From: Paraburkholderia podalyriae
GTDB taxonomy: Bacteria > Pseudomonadota > Gammaproteobacteria > Burkholderiales > Burkholderiaceae
Assembly: GCF_014397785.1 (NCBI RefSeq)
Contig: NZ_VZQQ01000026.1
Span: 30,463 to 94,462, forward strand
Direction of reading: 5' to 3'
DNA length: 64,000 bases
In this document: piece after piece, positions 25,236-36,247 of the stretch
How the letters are laid out: each line of letters begins with the position of its first letter
Position numbering within the stretch: position 1 is the first letter of the stretch
Translations under genes and position numbers: made by a program
Notes under the pieces: generated by a model
Told to the model about the DNA's origin: nothing
Database searches by the model: none
The model's input: only the letters and a program-made list of their open reading frames with translations

Positions 25236-26093
25236 TCAGGATCGCTCGTCGTTGCGTGGATCGCCCGCGCCAAAATCCGGCGCGCGCCGCTCCCGCAACG
25301 AGCTCAGGCCCTCGCGCACATCGGGCCCCGCGAAGCCCATGAATTCGAGCGCGAGCGAAGCATCGAACGCCGGCCCCGCCGTGCGCAGCCAGTTGTTCAG
25401 CGCGTACTTGGTCCAGCGGATTGCGGTCTGCGAACCGTCGGCGAGCTTGCGCGCGACTTCGAACGCCTTCGGCAGCAGATCGCTTTCGTCGACGGCGAGC
25501 GACACGAGCCCGATGCGCTCCGCCTCCTCGCCGCTCACCGGCTCGCACAGCAGCAGGTAGTACTTCGCCTTCGCCATGCCGCACAGCAGCGGCCACACGA
25601 TCGCCGCATGATCGCCCGCGGCGACGCCGAGGCGCGTGTGTCCGTCGATGATGCGCGCCGTCTTCGCCGCGATCGAGATATCGGCGAGCAGCCCCGCGAC
25701 GAGCCCCGCGCCGACCGCCGGACCATGCATCGCCGAGACGATCGGTTTGCCGCAGTTGATCACGTTGTAGACGAGGTCGCGCGCTTCGCGCCACACGCGC
25801 GTGCGCACCTCGAAATCGTTCGCCATGTCCTCGACGAGTTGCAGATCGCCGCCGGCCGAAAAGCCCTTGCCCTCGCCGCGAATGATCGCGACGCGCGTGT
25901 CGGGATCGCGATCGATGTCGCGCCAGACCTCGGCGAGTTCGTAATGCATGCGCGTGTTCGCGGTGGCGAGACCGCTCCTATTCGCGCCCTCGCCGCTCAT
26001 CACGACTTCGAGCACGCCGTGCGGATGACGCTGCAAGCGCAGCGACTGATAGTGCGCGTAGTACGCGTCGTTCGGTTGCGATGGCTGAGACAT
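25236..26093 (-). CDS. Enoyl-CoA hydratase/isomerase family protein
   Basis: 285 residues, crotonase fold. The oxyanion-hole segments are IRGEGKGFSAGGDLQLVEDM and SAMHGPAVGAGLVAGLLADI. The second catalytic position is occupied by aspartate (IIDGHTRLGVAAGDHAAI) rather than by the two glutamates of classic enoyl-CoA hydratase, so the exact reaction is uncertain. No fatty-acid genes are adjacent; phaM lies downstream on the same strand. The start is ATG 26093 (MSQPSQPND). Confidence 0.85.
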   Translation of the reverse strand: MSQPSQPNDAYYAHYQSLRLQRHPHGVLEVVMSGEGANRSGLATANTRMHYELAEVWRDIDRDPDTRVAIIRGEGKGFSAGGDLQLVEDMANDFEVRTRVWREARDLVYNVINCGKPIVSAMHGPAVGAGLVAGLLADISIAAKTARIIDGHTRLGVAAGDHAAIVWPLLCGMAKAKYYLLLCEPVSGEEAERIGLVSLAVDESDLLPKAFEVARKLADGSQTAIRWTKYALNNWLRTAGPAFDASLALEFMGFAGPDVREGLSSLRERRAPDFGAGDPRNDERS

Positions 26094-26491
26094 GATGAGC
26101 AATCCGTGAAAGATTCATCCAGTCGCGCGCGCAACGTCGCGACCCATTCAATGCGGCTGATAAAGCCACTTGCCATTAATGATTTCGACCATCACGCGGG
26201 CGCTCGAGCGAGGCGCGCTCGTACGCGCCTGAACGGAAGACGCGCAAGCACGCCGATGTTCAGCTGTGGAGAAGTCCAATCGCGGCATGCTGTTTCCTCA
26301 CGTCGGGTTTCATTGTGATGTATTGCCGATGTGCTACCGATGCGTTGCTGCACGCCATCCGAAACTCGCGCATTTCGCGCCGTCCCAGCCGGCGCGCCAG
26401 TCAGTGTAGCCGCGCACGCTGGCGGCGGCATCGGGCGAAACCCTTTCGCGCGTGCCGCCGCGTCAAGGCACTACGGCGTCACCGCCGCGCT
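26094..26491. other. 398-base intergenic region
   Basis: Lies between two minus-strand genes, downstream of the fumarylacetoacetate-hydrolase gene and upstream of the enoyl-CoA hydratase gene. No gene, hairpin terminator or convincing promoter hexamer pair was recognised. Confidence 0.5.
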
Positions 26492-27475
26492 TCAGTCGAG
26501 CGGCGCGATGCTCTGCTCGATCGCACCGAAAATCGATTTGCCCGCGTCGTCGAACATGTCGATCTTCACGGTGTCGCCGTACTTCATGAACTCCGTTTGC
26601 GGCGCGCCGTGCTCGATCGTTTCGAGGCAGCGCTTCTCGGCGATACAGCAGTAGCCACGCTTCGCGTCCTTGTTCGACACCGTACCCGAACCGACGATAG
26701 AACCGGCACGCAGATTGCGCGTCTTCGCCGCATGCGCGATCAGCTGACCGAAGTGAAACACCATGTCGGTGCCCGCGTCGGGCTGGCCGACCTTTCTGCC
26801 GTTCCAGTGGACGATCATCGGCCGATGCACGCGCCCTTCGCGCCAGTCTTCGCCGAGTTCGTCCGGGGTCACAGCGACCGGCGCGAACGACGTGGCCGGC
26901 TTGCTCTGGAAAAAGCCGAAGCCCTTCGCGAGTTCGGCGGGGATCAGATTGCGCAGCGAGACGTCGTTGACCAGCGCAACCAGCCGCACGCCGCGCAGCG
27001 CCTGCTCGGGCGTCGCGCCCATCGGCACGTCGCCGGTGATGACCGCGACTTCGGCCTCGAAGTCGATGCCGTACTCTTCCGATGCGCACACGACGTCGTC
27101 GCGCGGACCGATGAAGTCGTCGCTGCCGCCCTGGTACATCAGCGGGTCGGTCCAGAATTCGGGCGGCATTTCCGCGCCGCGCGCGCGCCGCACGAGTTCG
27201 ACGTGGTTCACGTACGACGAGCCGTCGGCCCACTGGAACGCGCGCGGCAGAGGCGCCATGCACTCCTTCGCGTCGAACGAAAAGCTGTTGCGCGCGCGGC
27301 CCTGGTTCAGCGCATCGTAGAGGTCGTGCAGTTGCGGCGCGTAGAAGGCCCAGTCGTCGAGCACGCGCTGCAACGTGGGCGCGATCGCGTCGGCAATGGC
27401 CGCCGTGTGCAGGTCGCGGGACACGACGATCAGTTGACCGTCGCGCGTGCCGTCCTTCAGCGAGGCAAGTTTCAT
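26492..27475 (-). CDS. Fumarylacetoacetate hydrolase family protein
   Basis: 327 residues, FAH fold. Metal-binding and catalytic-region segments include EYGIDFEAEVAVITGDV, the loop LVNDVSLRNLIP, and GSGTVSNKD. Family members hydrolyse or decarboxylate acylpyruvates and related diketo acids in aromatic-acid breakdown; this one resembles fumarylacetoacetase-like enzymes of Burkholderia. The start at 27475 gives MKLASLKDG. The gene faces an IclR-type regulator, which probably controls it; IclR proteins often govern aromatic catabolism. Confidence 0.88.
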   Translation of the reverse strand: MKLASLKDGTRDGQLIVVSRDLHTAAIADAIAPTLQRVLDDWAFYAPQLHDLYDALNQGRARNSFSFDAKECMAPLPRAFQWADGSSYVNHVELVRRARGAEMPPEFWTDPLMYQGGSDDFIGPRDDVVCASEEYGIDFEAEVAVITGDVPMGATPEQALRGVRLVALVNDVSLRNLIPAELAKGFGFFQSKPATSFAPVAVTPDELGEDWREGRVHRPMIVHWNGRKVGQPDAGTDMVFHFGQLIAHAAKTRNLRAGSIVGSGTVSNKDAKRGYCCIAEKRCLETIEHGAPQTEFMKYGDTVKIDMFDDAGKSIFGAIEQSIAPLD

Positions 27476-27552
27476 AGTGCTGTGAACCGTGTAAGAGTGA
27501 CGATGGAAGGAATCTATTCTACGATGGTGAATCGGCGCGGCCCAGTATGCGT

Positions 27553-27605
27553 GTTCGTCGTCGCTGTTCGTCGCTGTTCGTCGCCGTTCGTCGCTGGTCG
27601 TCGTT
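27553..27605. repeat. Short tandem repeat, 10-base unit
   Basis: A run of the unit GTTCGTCGCT with small variations: copies at 27566, 27576, 27586 and a degenerate one at 27596, preceded by a related 13-base unit at 27553. It lies in the divergent region between the FAH-family gene and the IclR regulator. The 10-base period is about one helical turn. Confidence 0.85.
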
Positions 27606-27662
27606 GCCACAGTCACTACCGCCATTTATTTTTACCGAATGCGCCGCCCGCGCCTTTTGCCC

Positions 27663-28589
27663 ATGTCCGCCAACGCCCGCTCCGGCACGATCCGCACCCG
27701 CACCGACCCGGCATCCGCCGACGATCTGCTCGAGCACGCCGATCTCACCGACGCAACCGGCGCCGATGACGAAACCGGCGAACCCGGCGAAGAAAAACTA
27801 CGCTCGGGCATCCAGTCGATCGAGGTCGGATTCAGGCTGCTCGACGTTCTGACCCACGAACCGCGCGCAATGATGCTGCGCGATCTCGCGCAGCGCGCGG
27901 GCATGAGTCCGGCGAAGGCGCATCGCTATCTGGTCAGTTTTCTGCGCCTCGGGGTGGTCGCGCAGGACCCGCTGTCGGGCCGCTACGAACTCGGCGGCTT
28001 CGCTTTGCAGTTGGGGCTCGCGCGGCTTGCGCGCGTCGACGGTGTGAAGCTCGCGCGCATCGCCCTCGCCACGCTTCGCGACCGGCTCGATCTGACGGTC
28101 GGCATCGCCGTATGGGGCAATCAGGGACCAACGATGGTGCACTGGATGGAGTCGAGCTATCCGGCCAAGGCATCGCTGAAACTTGGCGACGTGATGCCCT
28201 TGCTCAGCTCGGCGACCGGTCTGCTGTTCGCCGCCTACCTGCCGTCCGGCAAGACCGCCGCGATGCTCGAGCGCGAGCTGGCCGACTCGCGGCGCTCGTC
28301 GTATAGCGGCGTGCCGCGCACTCGCGAAGACGTCGACAAGGTTCTCGCCGAGGTGCGCGAACACGAGGCCGCGCGCGTCGAAGGCATGCTGCTCCCGACG
28401 ATCCACGCGTTTTCGATGCCGGTGTTCGATTCGACCGGCGAACTCGCGCTCGGTCTGGTCGCGCTCGGCCATGAGGGCGCGTTCGATATCCGCTGGGGCG
28501 GCGAGATCGATACCGCGCTGCGCGAATGCGCGCGCAAGCTGTCGTACGAACTCGGCTACAGCGCGACGCCACGCAGCGAACACGGTTGA
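27663..28589 (+). CDS. IclR family transcriptional regulator
   Basis: 308 residues. An N-terminal low-complexity acidic region (about 1-45) is followed by the IclR winged helix-turn-helix (LRDLAQRAGMSPAKAHRYL) and the GAF-like ligand-binding domain with the conserved C-terminal segment PVFDSTGELALGLVALG. The start at 27663 gives MSANARSGT; an in-frame start at 27639 is also possible. It is divergent from the FAH-family gene and probably regulates it; the ligand is unknown. Confidence 0.9.
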   Translation: MSANARSGTIRTRTDPASADDLLEHADLTDATGADDETGEPGEEKLRSGIQSIEVGFRLLDVLTHEPRAMMLRDLAQRAGMSPAKAHRYLVSFLRLGVVAQDPLSGRYELGGFALQLGLARLARVDGVKLARIALATLRDRLDLTVGIAVWGNQGPTMVHWMESSYPAKASLKLGDVMPLLSSATGLLFAAYLPSGKTAAMLERELADSRRSSYSGVPRTREDVDKVLAEVREHEAARVEGMLLPTIHAFSMPVFDSTGELALGLVALGHEGAFDIRWGGEIDTALRECARKLSYELGYSATPRSEHG

Positions 28590-28630
28590 TACGGACCGGA
28601 CCTTCCAGACCTCCACCCATTCAAGCGCCG

Positions 28631-29905
28631 ATGGACTTTGCTTCCGCCACCCGCCGTCGTGATCGCCTGCCAGCATTTGGCAAGGGGCCGGGACGCGGCG
28701 CGCGCGCGTGGCGCTGGATCGCGGTGCTCATGGCCGTGGCGGTCGTGCACTGGATCGCGGCGCAATGGTTCGAGCGCAATCGCGTGAATCTCAATCCCGC
28801 GGATCACGAGCATGTGCCGGTGCAGGTCGCGCTGCTGACGCCCGAGAAGGTCGAGCGTCAACCGGCGCTACAGCCGGCCGCGCCGGCACGGCATCCGCCC
28901 GCGCCCGCACGCAAGCCCGCGGTGAATCAGCCGCGCGAGCAGCATGTGTTGACCGCGTTGCAGCCGGCCAGGCCGAACGAGCCGGCGGCAACGCCGGCAT
29001 CGGAGGTGGCGGCGAGCGCGCCGCCCGCCGCTGCGAACGCGAATGCATCGGCCCAAGCGAACGCCAGCGGCAACGCCGCGAGCGCCCCGGCCGCGGCCAG
29101 CGCGCCGCAAGCGTCGCAGGGCGTGAAGTTTTCGGTACCGCCATCGGCCGAGCTCGAATACGACACGTTCTACAACGGCGTGCGCAACGCGCCCGGCACG
29201 ATCCATTGGGCGAGCGATGCGCACGGCTACGAAATGATCGTGTCGGTGCCGCTGCCGTTCGTCGGTCCATTTGTGTTTTCGAGCCGCGGCGGCATCGATA
29301 CCTTTGGCCTCGCGCCGGCGCAGTACAGCGAAAAGCGTGGTCGTCGCGCGGAAGACATTGCGATCTTCAGTCGCAACGACAGGAAAATCGGCTTCACGCG
29401 CACGCCGGCCACGTTGCCGTTGCCCGACGGCGCGCAGGACCGCTTCAGCGTCGTGATGCAACTCGCGAGCCTCGTGCGCGGCGATCCTGACGCCTATAAG
29501 CCTGGCGTCGCGCGACAGTTTTTCGTCGTCGATACCGATAGCGGCGAGAACTGGCCGATCGAGACGATCGGCGACGAAATGATCCGCGCGGCGCAGGGCT
29601 ATCTGCAGACGCGTCATTTCAAACGTCTGCCGCGGCGCGACGGCGACCAGCGCCGTATCGACGTGTGGCTCGCGCCGTCGCTCGGCTGGCTGCCCGCGCG
29701 CATCCTGCAGACGGAGCCGAACGGCACCCAGTTCGAACTGGTGTGGCGTGGCAAGCTCAGTGCCGATGAGACGTCGCCGGATCACGGCGGTGACAACGGC
29801 GCGGCGGCCGCAACGCCAGCGCCGGCGGATGCATCGGCAGTAACGCCCGAGACCGCCCCCGCCGCACCGGTCGATTCGACCGCTCCGGCCATCATCAAAC
29901 CGTGA
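28631..29905 (+). CDS. DUF3108 domain-containing membrane-anchored protein
   Basis: 424 residues. One transmembrane helix at about 28-45 (ARAWRWIAVLMAVAVVHWIA), a long alanine/proline-rich linker (about 75-175), then a periplasmic DUF3108 beta-domain (LEYDTFYNGVRNAPGTIHW through WLPARILQTEPNGTQFEL). The C-terminus is again alanine/proline-rich. The DUF3108 domain is related to outer-membrane lipoprotein-carrier-like folds but has no known activity. It is 41 bases downstream of the IclR gene. Function unknown. Confidence 0.82.
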   Translation: MDFASATRRRDRLPAFGKGPGRGARAWRWIAVLMAVAVVHWIAAQWFERNRVNLNPADHEHVPVQVALLTPEKVERQPALQPAAPARHPPAPARKPAVNQPREQHVLTALQPARPNEPAATPASEVAASAPPAAANANASAQANASGNAASAPAAASAPQASQGVKFSVPPSAELEYDTFYNGVRNAPGTIHWASDAHGYEMIVSVPLPFVGPFVFSSRGGIDTFGLAPAQYSEKRGRRAEDIAIFSRNDRKIGFTRTPATLPLPDGAQDRFSVVMQLASLVRGDPDAYKPGVARQFFVVDTDSGENWPIETIGDEMIRAAQGYLQTRHFKRLPRRDGDQRRIDVWLAPSLGWLPARILQTEPNGTQFELVWRGKLSADETSPDHGGDNGAAAATPAPADASAVTPETAPAAPVDSTAPAIIKP

Positions 29906-30056
29906 CATGTTTCGTGACAGAGTGTCACGAGCAGATTCGCTCAAGATCGGCGAAACTTCCTTTGCAACGCTGACTCGCACCTCAATGGAGCGCCCGTTCG
30001 CGAGAACGAGGCGACCTACCGCGCTTTTTCACTGCGTTTCCTTCAAAGGAGTCCGC

Positions 30057-30845
30057 ATGCAGGTGAACATCAACGGTATCGAAACACGCTACGTGCTGAG
30101 CAACGAAGGCGGCGGCCCGTGGCTCACCTTCATCCACCAGTTGGGCGGTGATCTTTCCATCTGGGATCAGATGGCCGGCTATTTCCGCGACGATTACACG
30201 GTGCTGCGCTACGACGTGCGCGGCCACGGCCACAGCGCGGTCGCGCGCGAGCCGTTCGGCATGCGCGATCTGGCCGACGATCTGGCCAAACTGCTCGATG
30301 CCCTCGGCGCGCCGACGACGCACCTGGTCGGCCTGTCGCTCGGCGGCATGATCGCGCAGCAATTCGCGCTCGACCATCCGTCGCGCATCGACACACTGAC
30401 GATTGCCGATAGCGCCGGCGGCACCCCGCCCGAAAGCCACGCGTTATGGGATCAGCGCGCTCACACCGCGCGCAGCGAGGGCATGGCGGCGCTGTTGCCG
30501 TCGACGCTCGCGCGTTGGCTCACGCCCAACTTTCATGCCGGGCATCCCGAAGCGGTCGAGCCGATCCGTGAGACCTTTGCGCGCACGCCGCCGGAAGGTT
30601 TTGCGATGGCCTGCGAGGCGCTGCGCGATTTCGACCTGCGCGGCCGCCACGGCTTGATCCGCTGTCCGACGCTGACGGTGGCCGGACGTCACGACACGGG
30701 CACGCCCCCTGCTGCTACTCAGGCAATAGCGGAGGCGATCGAGGGCGCCCGCTTCGAGTTGCTGGACGCCGCGCATCTCGCGCCAATCGAGCAATCTCAC
30801 CGTTTTGCCGCCTTGCTTGAATCGTTTCTGGAGCGGCGGGTCTAA
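30057..30845 (+). CDS. Alpha/beta hydrolase, 3-oxoadipate enol-lactonase-like
   Basis: 262 residues. The start at 30057 is set by AAGGAG six bases upstream. It has the PcaD-type layout: nucleophile elbow GLSLGGM, an aspartate in VAGRHDTGTPP, and a histidine in LLDAAHLAPIEQ, with the N-terminal IHQLGGDLSIWDQM. PcaD hydrolyses 3-oxoadipate enol-lactone in the beta-ketoadipate pathway. No other pca genes are nearby, so the substrate may differ; a generic hydrolase is the alternative. Confidence 0.82.
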   Translation: MQVNINGIETRYVLSNEGGGPWLTFIHQLGGDLSIWDQMAGYFRDDYTVLRYDVRGHGHSAVAREPFGMRDLADDLAKLLDALGAPTTHLVGLSLGGMIAQQFALDHPSRIDTLTIADSAGGTPPESHALWDQRAHTARSEGMAALLPSTLARWLTPNFHAGHPEAVEPIRETFARTPPEGFAMACEALRDFDLRGRHGLIRCPTLTVAGRHDTGTPPAATQAIAEAIEGARFELLDAAHLAPIEQSHRFAALLESFLERRV

Positions 30846-30851
30846 CCTTCA

Positions 30852-30884
30852 GGTCCGGAGCTTTTTACTTGCGTCGTCCGGACC
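30852..30884. repeat. Interrupted inverted repeat GGTCCGGA / TCCGGACC
   Basis: Two perfect 8-base arms (30852-30859 and 30877-30884) separated by 17 bases, just after the hydrolase stop codon and before the DUF3567 gene. There is no T run after it, so it is a poor terminator. It may be a regulatory site for the DUF3567 gene. Confidence 0.6.
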
Positions 30885-30964
30885 CACCCCTTGAATTCCA
30901 TCCCACATGCTCCACCTATGGTGCAGAAAACGGCAGGAGCCCAACGGAAATAAGGAGTGTCGCC

Positions 30965-31222
30965 ATGCAAATGATCTATAACAGCCCTAACTATTGCGTC
31001 GTCGAGTTTCCTCCGCAAGAAGGTCTGCTGGCCATGAAGTCGGGCGGCTACGAGATTGTCGACAAGAACATGCAGCGCGAGATCTACATCGACGGGGCAA
31101 TGGCGGCGCGTTTTCGCGAGCATGTGCAAAAGCTGATCGAAGGCGAGCCGACGCTCGACGAGGTCGACGAATTCCTCGGCCAGTTCGACAGTCTGATGCA
31201 TCAACCGGTGGTCCTGCACTGA
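30965..31222 (+). CDS. DUF3567 family protein
   Basis: 85 residues, soluble. The conserved start MQMIYNSPNYCVVEF and segments GGYEIVDKNMQREIYIDG and VDEFLGQFDSLMHQPVVLH define this short family, found in Burkholderiales. The ATG is preceded by AAGGAG at eight bases, a strong site. No function is known. A hairpin terminator lies about 90 bases downstream. Confidence 0.88.
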   Translation: MQMIYNSPNYCVVEFPPQEGLLAMKSGGYEIVDKNMQREIYIDGAMAARFREHVQKLIEGEPTLDEVDEFLGQFDSLMHQPVVLH

Positions 31223-31311
31223 CCGGAGGGATTTAGCTGACACTCTGGCAACATCGATCGACCGCACCGCGCGGCTTTGCCGGCGGGTTCCATCAGGCGG
31301 TCGGCGGCAGC

Positions 31312-31349
31312 GAAACGGCCCGGCAGGCTTTGGCTTCCCGGGCCGTTTC
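31312..31349 (+). terminator. Intrinsic terminator-like hairpin after the DUF3567 gene
   Basis: A 12-base perfect stem (31312-31323 with 31338-31349; arms GAAACGGCCCGG and CCGGGCCGTTTC) and a 14-base loop. The T-rich end is short. It isolates the DUF3567 gene from metH. Confidence 0.7.
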
Positions 31350-31491
31350 TTATCGCGTCATTTCATTGCTTCGCTTGCTTCGTTTGTTAGCGCGTTGCCG
31401 GATTCCTGGCGCGGCGCGCTCTTATACGTCGATTTTGCCGGCCGCCCTTTGCGCCGGCCCGCCGCGCCGGGCGCATCCGTCCGGCAGCGGC

Positions 31492-31497
31492 TACAAT
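31492..31497 (+). promoter_or_regulatory. Promoter -10 element (TACAAT) of the metH genes
   Basis: TACAAT in the context GCGGCTACAATGACAGG lies 42 bases before the first metH start codon. I see no good -35 hexamer. No cobalamin or S-adenosylmethionine riboswitch is recognisable in the 31350-31538 leader region. Confidence 0.5.
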
Positions 31498-31538
31498 GAC
31501 AGGCTTTCCGCCAACGCCGGCGCAAGCCCTCTTCCGCC

Positions 31539-32609
31539 ATGACCCAGCCTGCTCAATCCGTCACGCCAGTCCGTTCCGAGCCCGCCTACACCCGCGGCGC
31601 AGCGCTGCCCGCGCTGCTGAACTCGCGCATCCTGATTCTGGACGGCGCGATGGGCACGATGATCCAGCGCTACAAGCTCGACGAAGCCCGCTATCGCGGC
31701 GAGCGCTTCAAGGACTACGCGCGCGACATCAAAGGCAACAACGAACTGCTGTCGATCACCCAGCCGAAGATCATCTCCGAGATTCACGAGCAGTATCTGG
31801 CGGCGGGTGCGGACATCATCGAAACCAACACGTTCGGCGCGACCACGGTCGCGCAGGCCGACTACGGCATGGAATCGCTCGCCGTCGAGATGAACGTCGA
31901 ATCGGCGAAACTCGCGCGCGCCGCATGTGACAAATACGCGACGCCGGACAAGCCGCGCTTCGTCGCTGGCGCAATCGGCCCGACGCCGAAAACCGCCAGC
32001 ATTTCGCCGGACGTCAACGATCCGGGCGCGCGCAACGTGAGCTTCGACGAACTGCACGCCGCGTACTACGAGCAGGCGAAAGCGCTGCTCGACGGCGGCG
32101 CGGACCTGTTCCTCGTCGAAACGATCTTCGATACGCTGAATGCGAAGGCCGCACTGTTCGCGCTCGACGAGCTGTTCGAAAACACCGGCGAGCGTCTGCC
32201 GATCATGATCTCGGGCACCGTCACCGATGCGTCGGGCCGCATTCTGTCGGGCCAGACCGTCGAGGCCTTCTGGAACTCGCTGCGTCACGCGAAACCGCTG
32301 ACGTTCGGCCTGAATTGCGCGCTCGGCGCGGCGTTGATGCGCCCGTACATCGCCGAGCTCGCGAAACTGTGCGACACCTACGTGTCGTGCTACCCGAACG
32401 CCGGCCTGCCGAATCCGATGAGCGACACCGGCTTCGACGAATTGCCCGCGGATACCTCGGGCTTGCTGAAGGAGTTCGCCGAAGCGGGGCTCGTGAACGT
32501 CGCGGGCGGCTGCTGCGGCACGACGCCCGAGCACATCGCGGCGATCGCGAAGGCGCTCGCCGAGCTGAAGCCGCGCAAGTGGCCCAGCCAGTATCGCGAC
32601 GCGGCCTGA
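31539..32609 (+). CDS. metH: Methionine synthase, homocysteine-binding module (split MetH)
   Basis: 356 residues, corresponding to the N-terminal homocysteine S-methyltransferase domain of MetH. Motifs are LDGAMGTMIQRYKLDEARY and ETNTFGATTVAQADY. The zinc-binding cysteines are in LNCALGAALM and GGCCGTTPEH. It activates homocysteine for methylation. In most bacteria this domain is fused to the folate and B12 modules; here it ends at a normal stop, and the rest is encoded by the next gene 70 bases away. This split is a known feature of Burkholderia-type genomes. Confidence 0.94.
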   Translation: MTQPAQSVTPVRSEPAYTRGAALPALLNSRILILDGAMGTMIQRYKLDEARYRGERFKDYARDIKGNNELLSITQPKIISEIHEQYLAAGADIIETNTFGATTVAQADYGMESLAVEMNVESAKLARAACDKYATPDKPRFVAGAIGPTPKTASISPDVNDPGARNVSFDELHAAYYEQAKALLDGGADLFLVETIFDTLNAKAALFALDELFENTGERLPIMISGTVTDASGRILSGQTVEAFWNSLRHAKPLTFGLNCALGAALMRPYIAELAKLCDTYVSCYPNAGLPNPMSDTGFDELPADTSGLLKEFAEAGLVNVAGGCCGTTPEHIAAIAKALAELKPRKWPSQYRDAA

Positions 32610-32679
32610 GCCGGCCTCACGTACTTCACCCGAAGCCCAGCACGCCCCTTAACGCACGCACCCGACTCGCACACACGCC

Positions 32680-35397
<2,718 letters not shown>

Positions 35398-35597
35398 GCG
35401 TGAAGCGATACGTGGCGTGGCCGTGCGGCCCGGGCCGCGCGTGCGCCAGCGCGTGCGCCACTATATCGAGTCCGAAAGACTGAATATTTTCCGCCACGGC
35501 AATTTGGGCTTTGTAGACTGATGCGGCTTTCATCCCGTCAGGCGCGAGCACAACGCGCCGGCTCATCCAGATTGCAACTGTCAACGGAGAAAATCGT

Positions 35598-35795
35598 ATG
35601 AAGAAGCTCACGCTGTTATTGACCGCTGTTTCGCTGGCCGCAGGCGCTTCCGTGGTGCTCGCGCAACCCGCCGCGCCGGCCAGTTCGAGCGCGGTCAGTT
35701 CCTACTCGCCGCCGACCGAGGCACACGTCAAAAAGGCGAAGAAGCAAAAGAAGAAGAAAGGCGCGGCGGCGTCGGCAGATTCCGCGAGCCAATAA
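35598..35795 (+). CDS. Small exported lysine-rich protein
   Basis: 65 residues. A clear signal peptide (MKKLTLLLTAVSLAAGASVVLA) leaves a mature peptide of about 43 residues with a serine/proline/alanine part and a strongly basic run KKAKKQKKKK. GGAG lies eight bases before the ATG, and a strong terminator follows, so expression is credible. No family is recognised. It could bind an anionic cell-envelope component (inference from charge). Confidence 0.7.
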   Translation: MKKLTLLLTAVSLAAGASVVLAQPAAPASSSAVSSYSPPTEAHVKKAKKQKKKKGAAASADSASQ

Positions 35796-35825
35796 GCGGC
35801 ACAGCGGACGAGCGTTCCGAATGAC

Positions 35826-35852
35826 AAAGAGCCCGCGGTGAGCGGGCTCTTT
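35826..35852. terminator. Bidirectional intrinsic terminator
   Basis: An 11-base perfect stem (35826-35836 with 35842-35852; core GAGCCCGC/GCGGGCTC) with A and T runs on both flanks. It lies between the convergent lysine-rich peptide gene and the DUF1840 gene and can serve both. Confidence 0.85.
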
Positions 35853-35920
35853 TCTTGTCTGCGCCAGAAGCGCCCACCACCTGCTGCGAACGGGCCGCGG
35901 CACCCGGAACCCAGCAGAAA

Positions 35921-36247
35921 TCAGAGCCCCCAGACGATATCCGCGTTTTCCTTCTGCGCCGCGCGCAGCATGTCGAGGAACGGATAGGCGCGCTGCGCGA
36001 GTCCGGGTGGAATCTCGTGACGTTCGTGGCCGCCCTCCCCCTCGTGGAAATGGCCCTCGTGCTCGGCGCGCTCCTGCTTGTCGAAGGTGATCGCCGCTTC
36101 CAGCTTTTCGATGGCCGAGCCCAGTTCCTCGTGGGTGATGACGCCGCGCTGCCCAAGGCGTTTGCCGACAATGCCGACCAGATACTGCGCCAGATTCTCC
36201 AGCATCATGACGTCCGGGCAGGCGTGGCACTTGAAAGTAATCAGCAT
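35921..36247 (-). CDS. DUF1840 family protein
   Basis: 108 residues. The conserved start MLITFKCHACPDVMMLENLA, containing CHAC, the middle AITFDKQERAE and the end AQRAYPFLDMLRAAQKEN define DUF1840, a small family common in beta-proteobacteria without known function. A histidine/glutamate-rich stretch (HEGHFHEGEGGHERHE, about 72-87) may bind metal. GGAG lies five bases before the ATG. It is divergent from argS. Confidence 0.85.
   Translation of the reverse strand: MLITFKCHACPDVMMLENLAQYLVGIVGKRLGQRGVITHEELGSAIEKLEAAITFDKQERAEHEGHFHEGEGGHERHEIPPGLAQRAYPFLDMLRAAQKENADIVWGL

Noticed and set aside
31350..31538. A cobalamin riboswitch before metH
   Set aside because: No B12-box-like motif or surrounding conserved helices could be recognised, and the promoter-like box lies only about 40 bases before the start codon.
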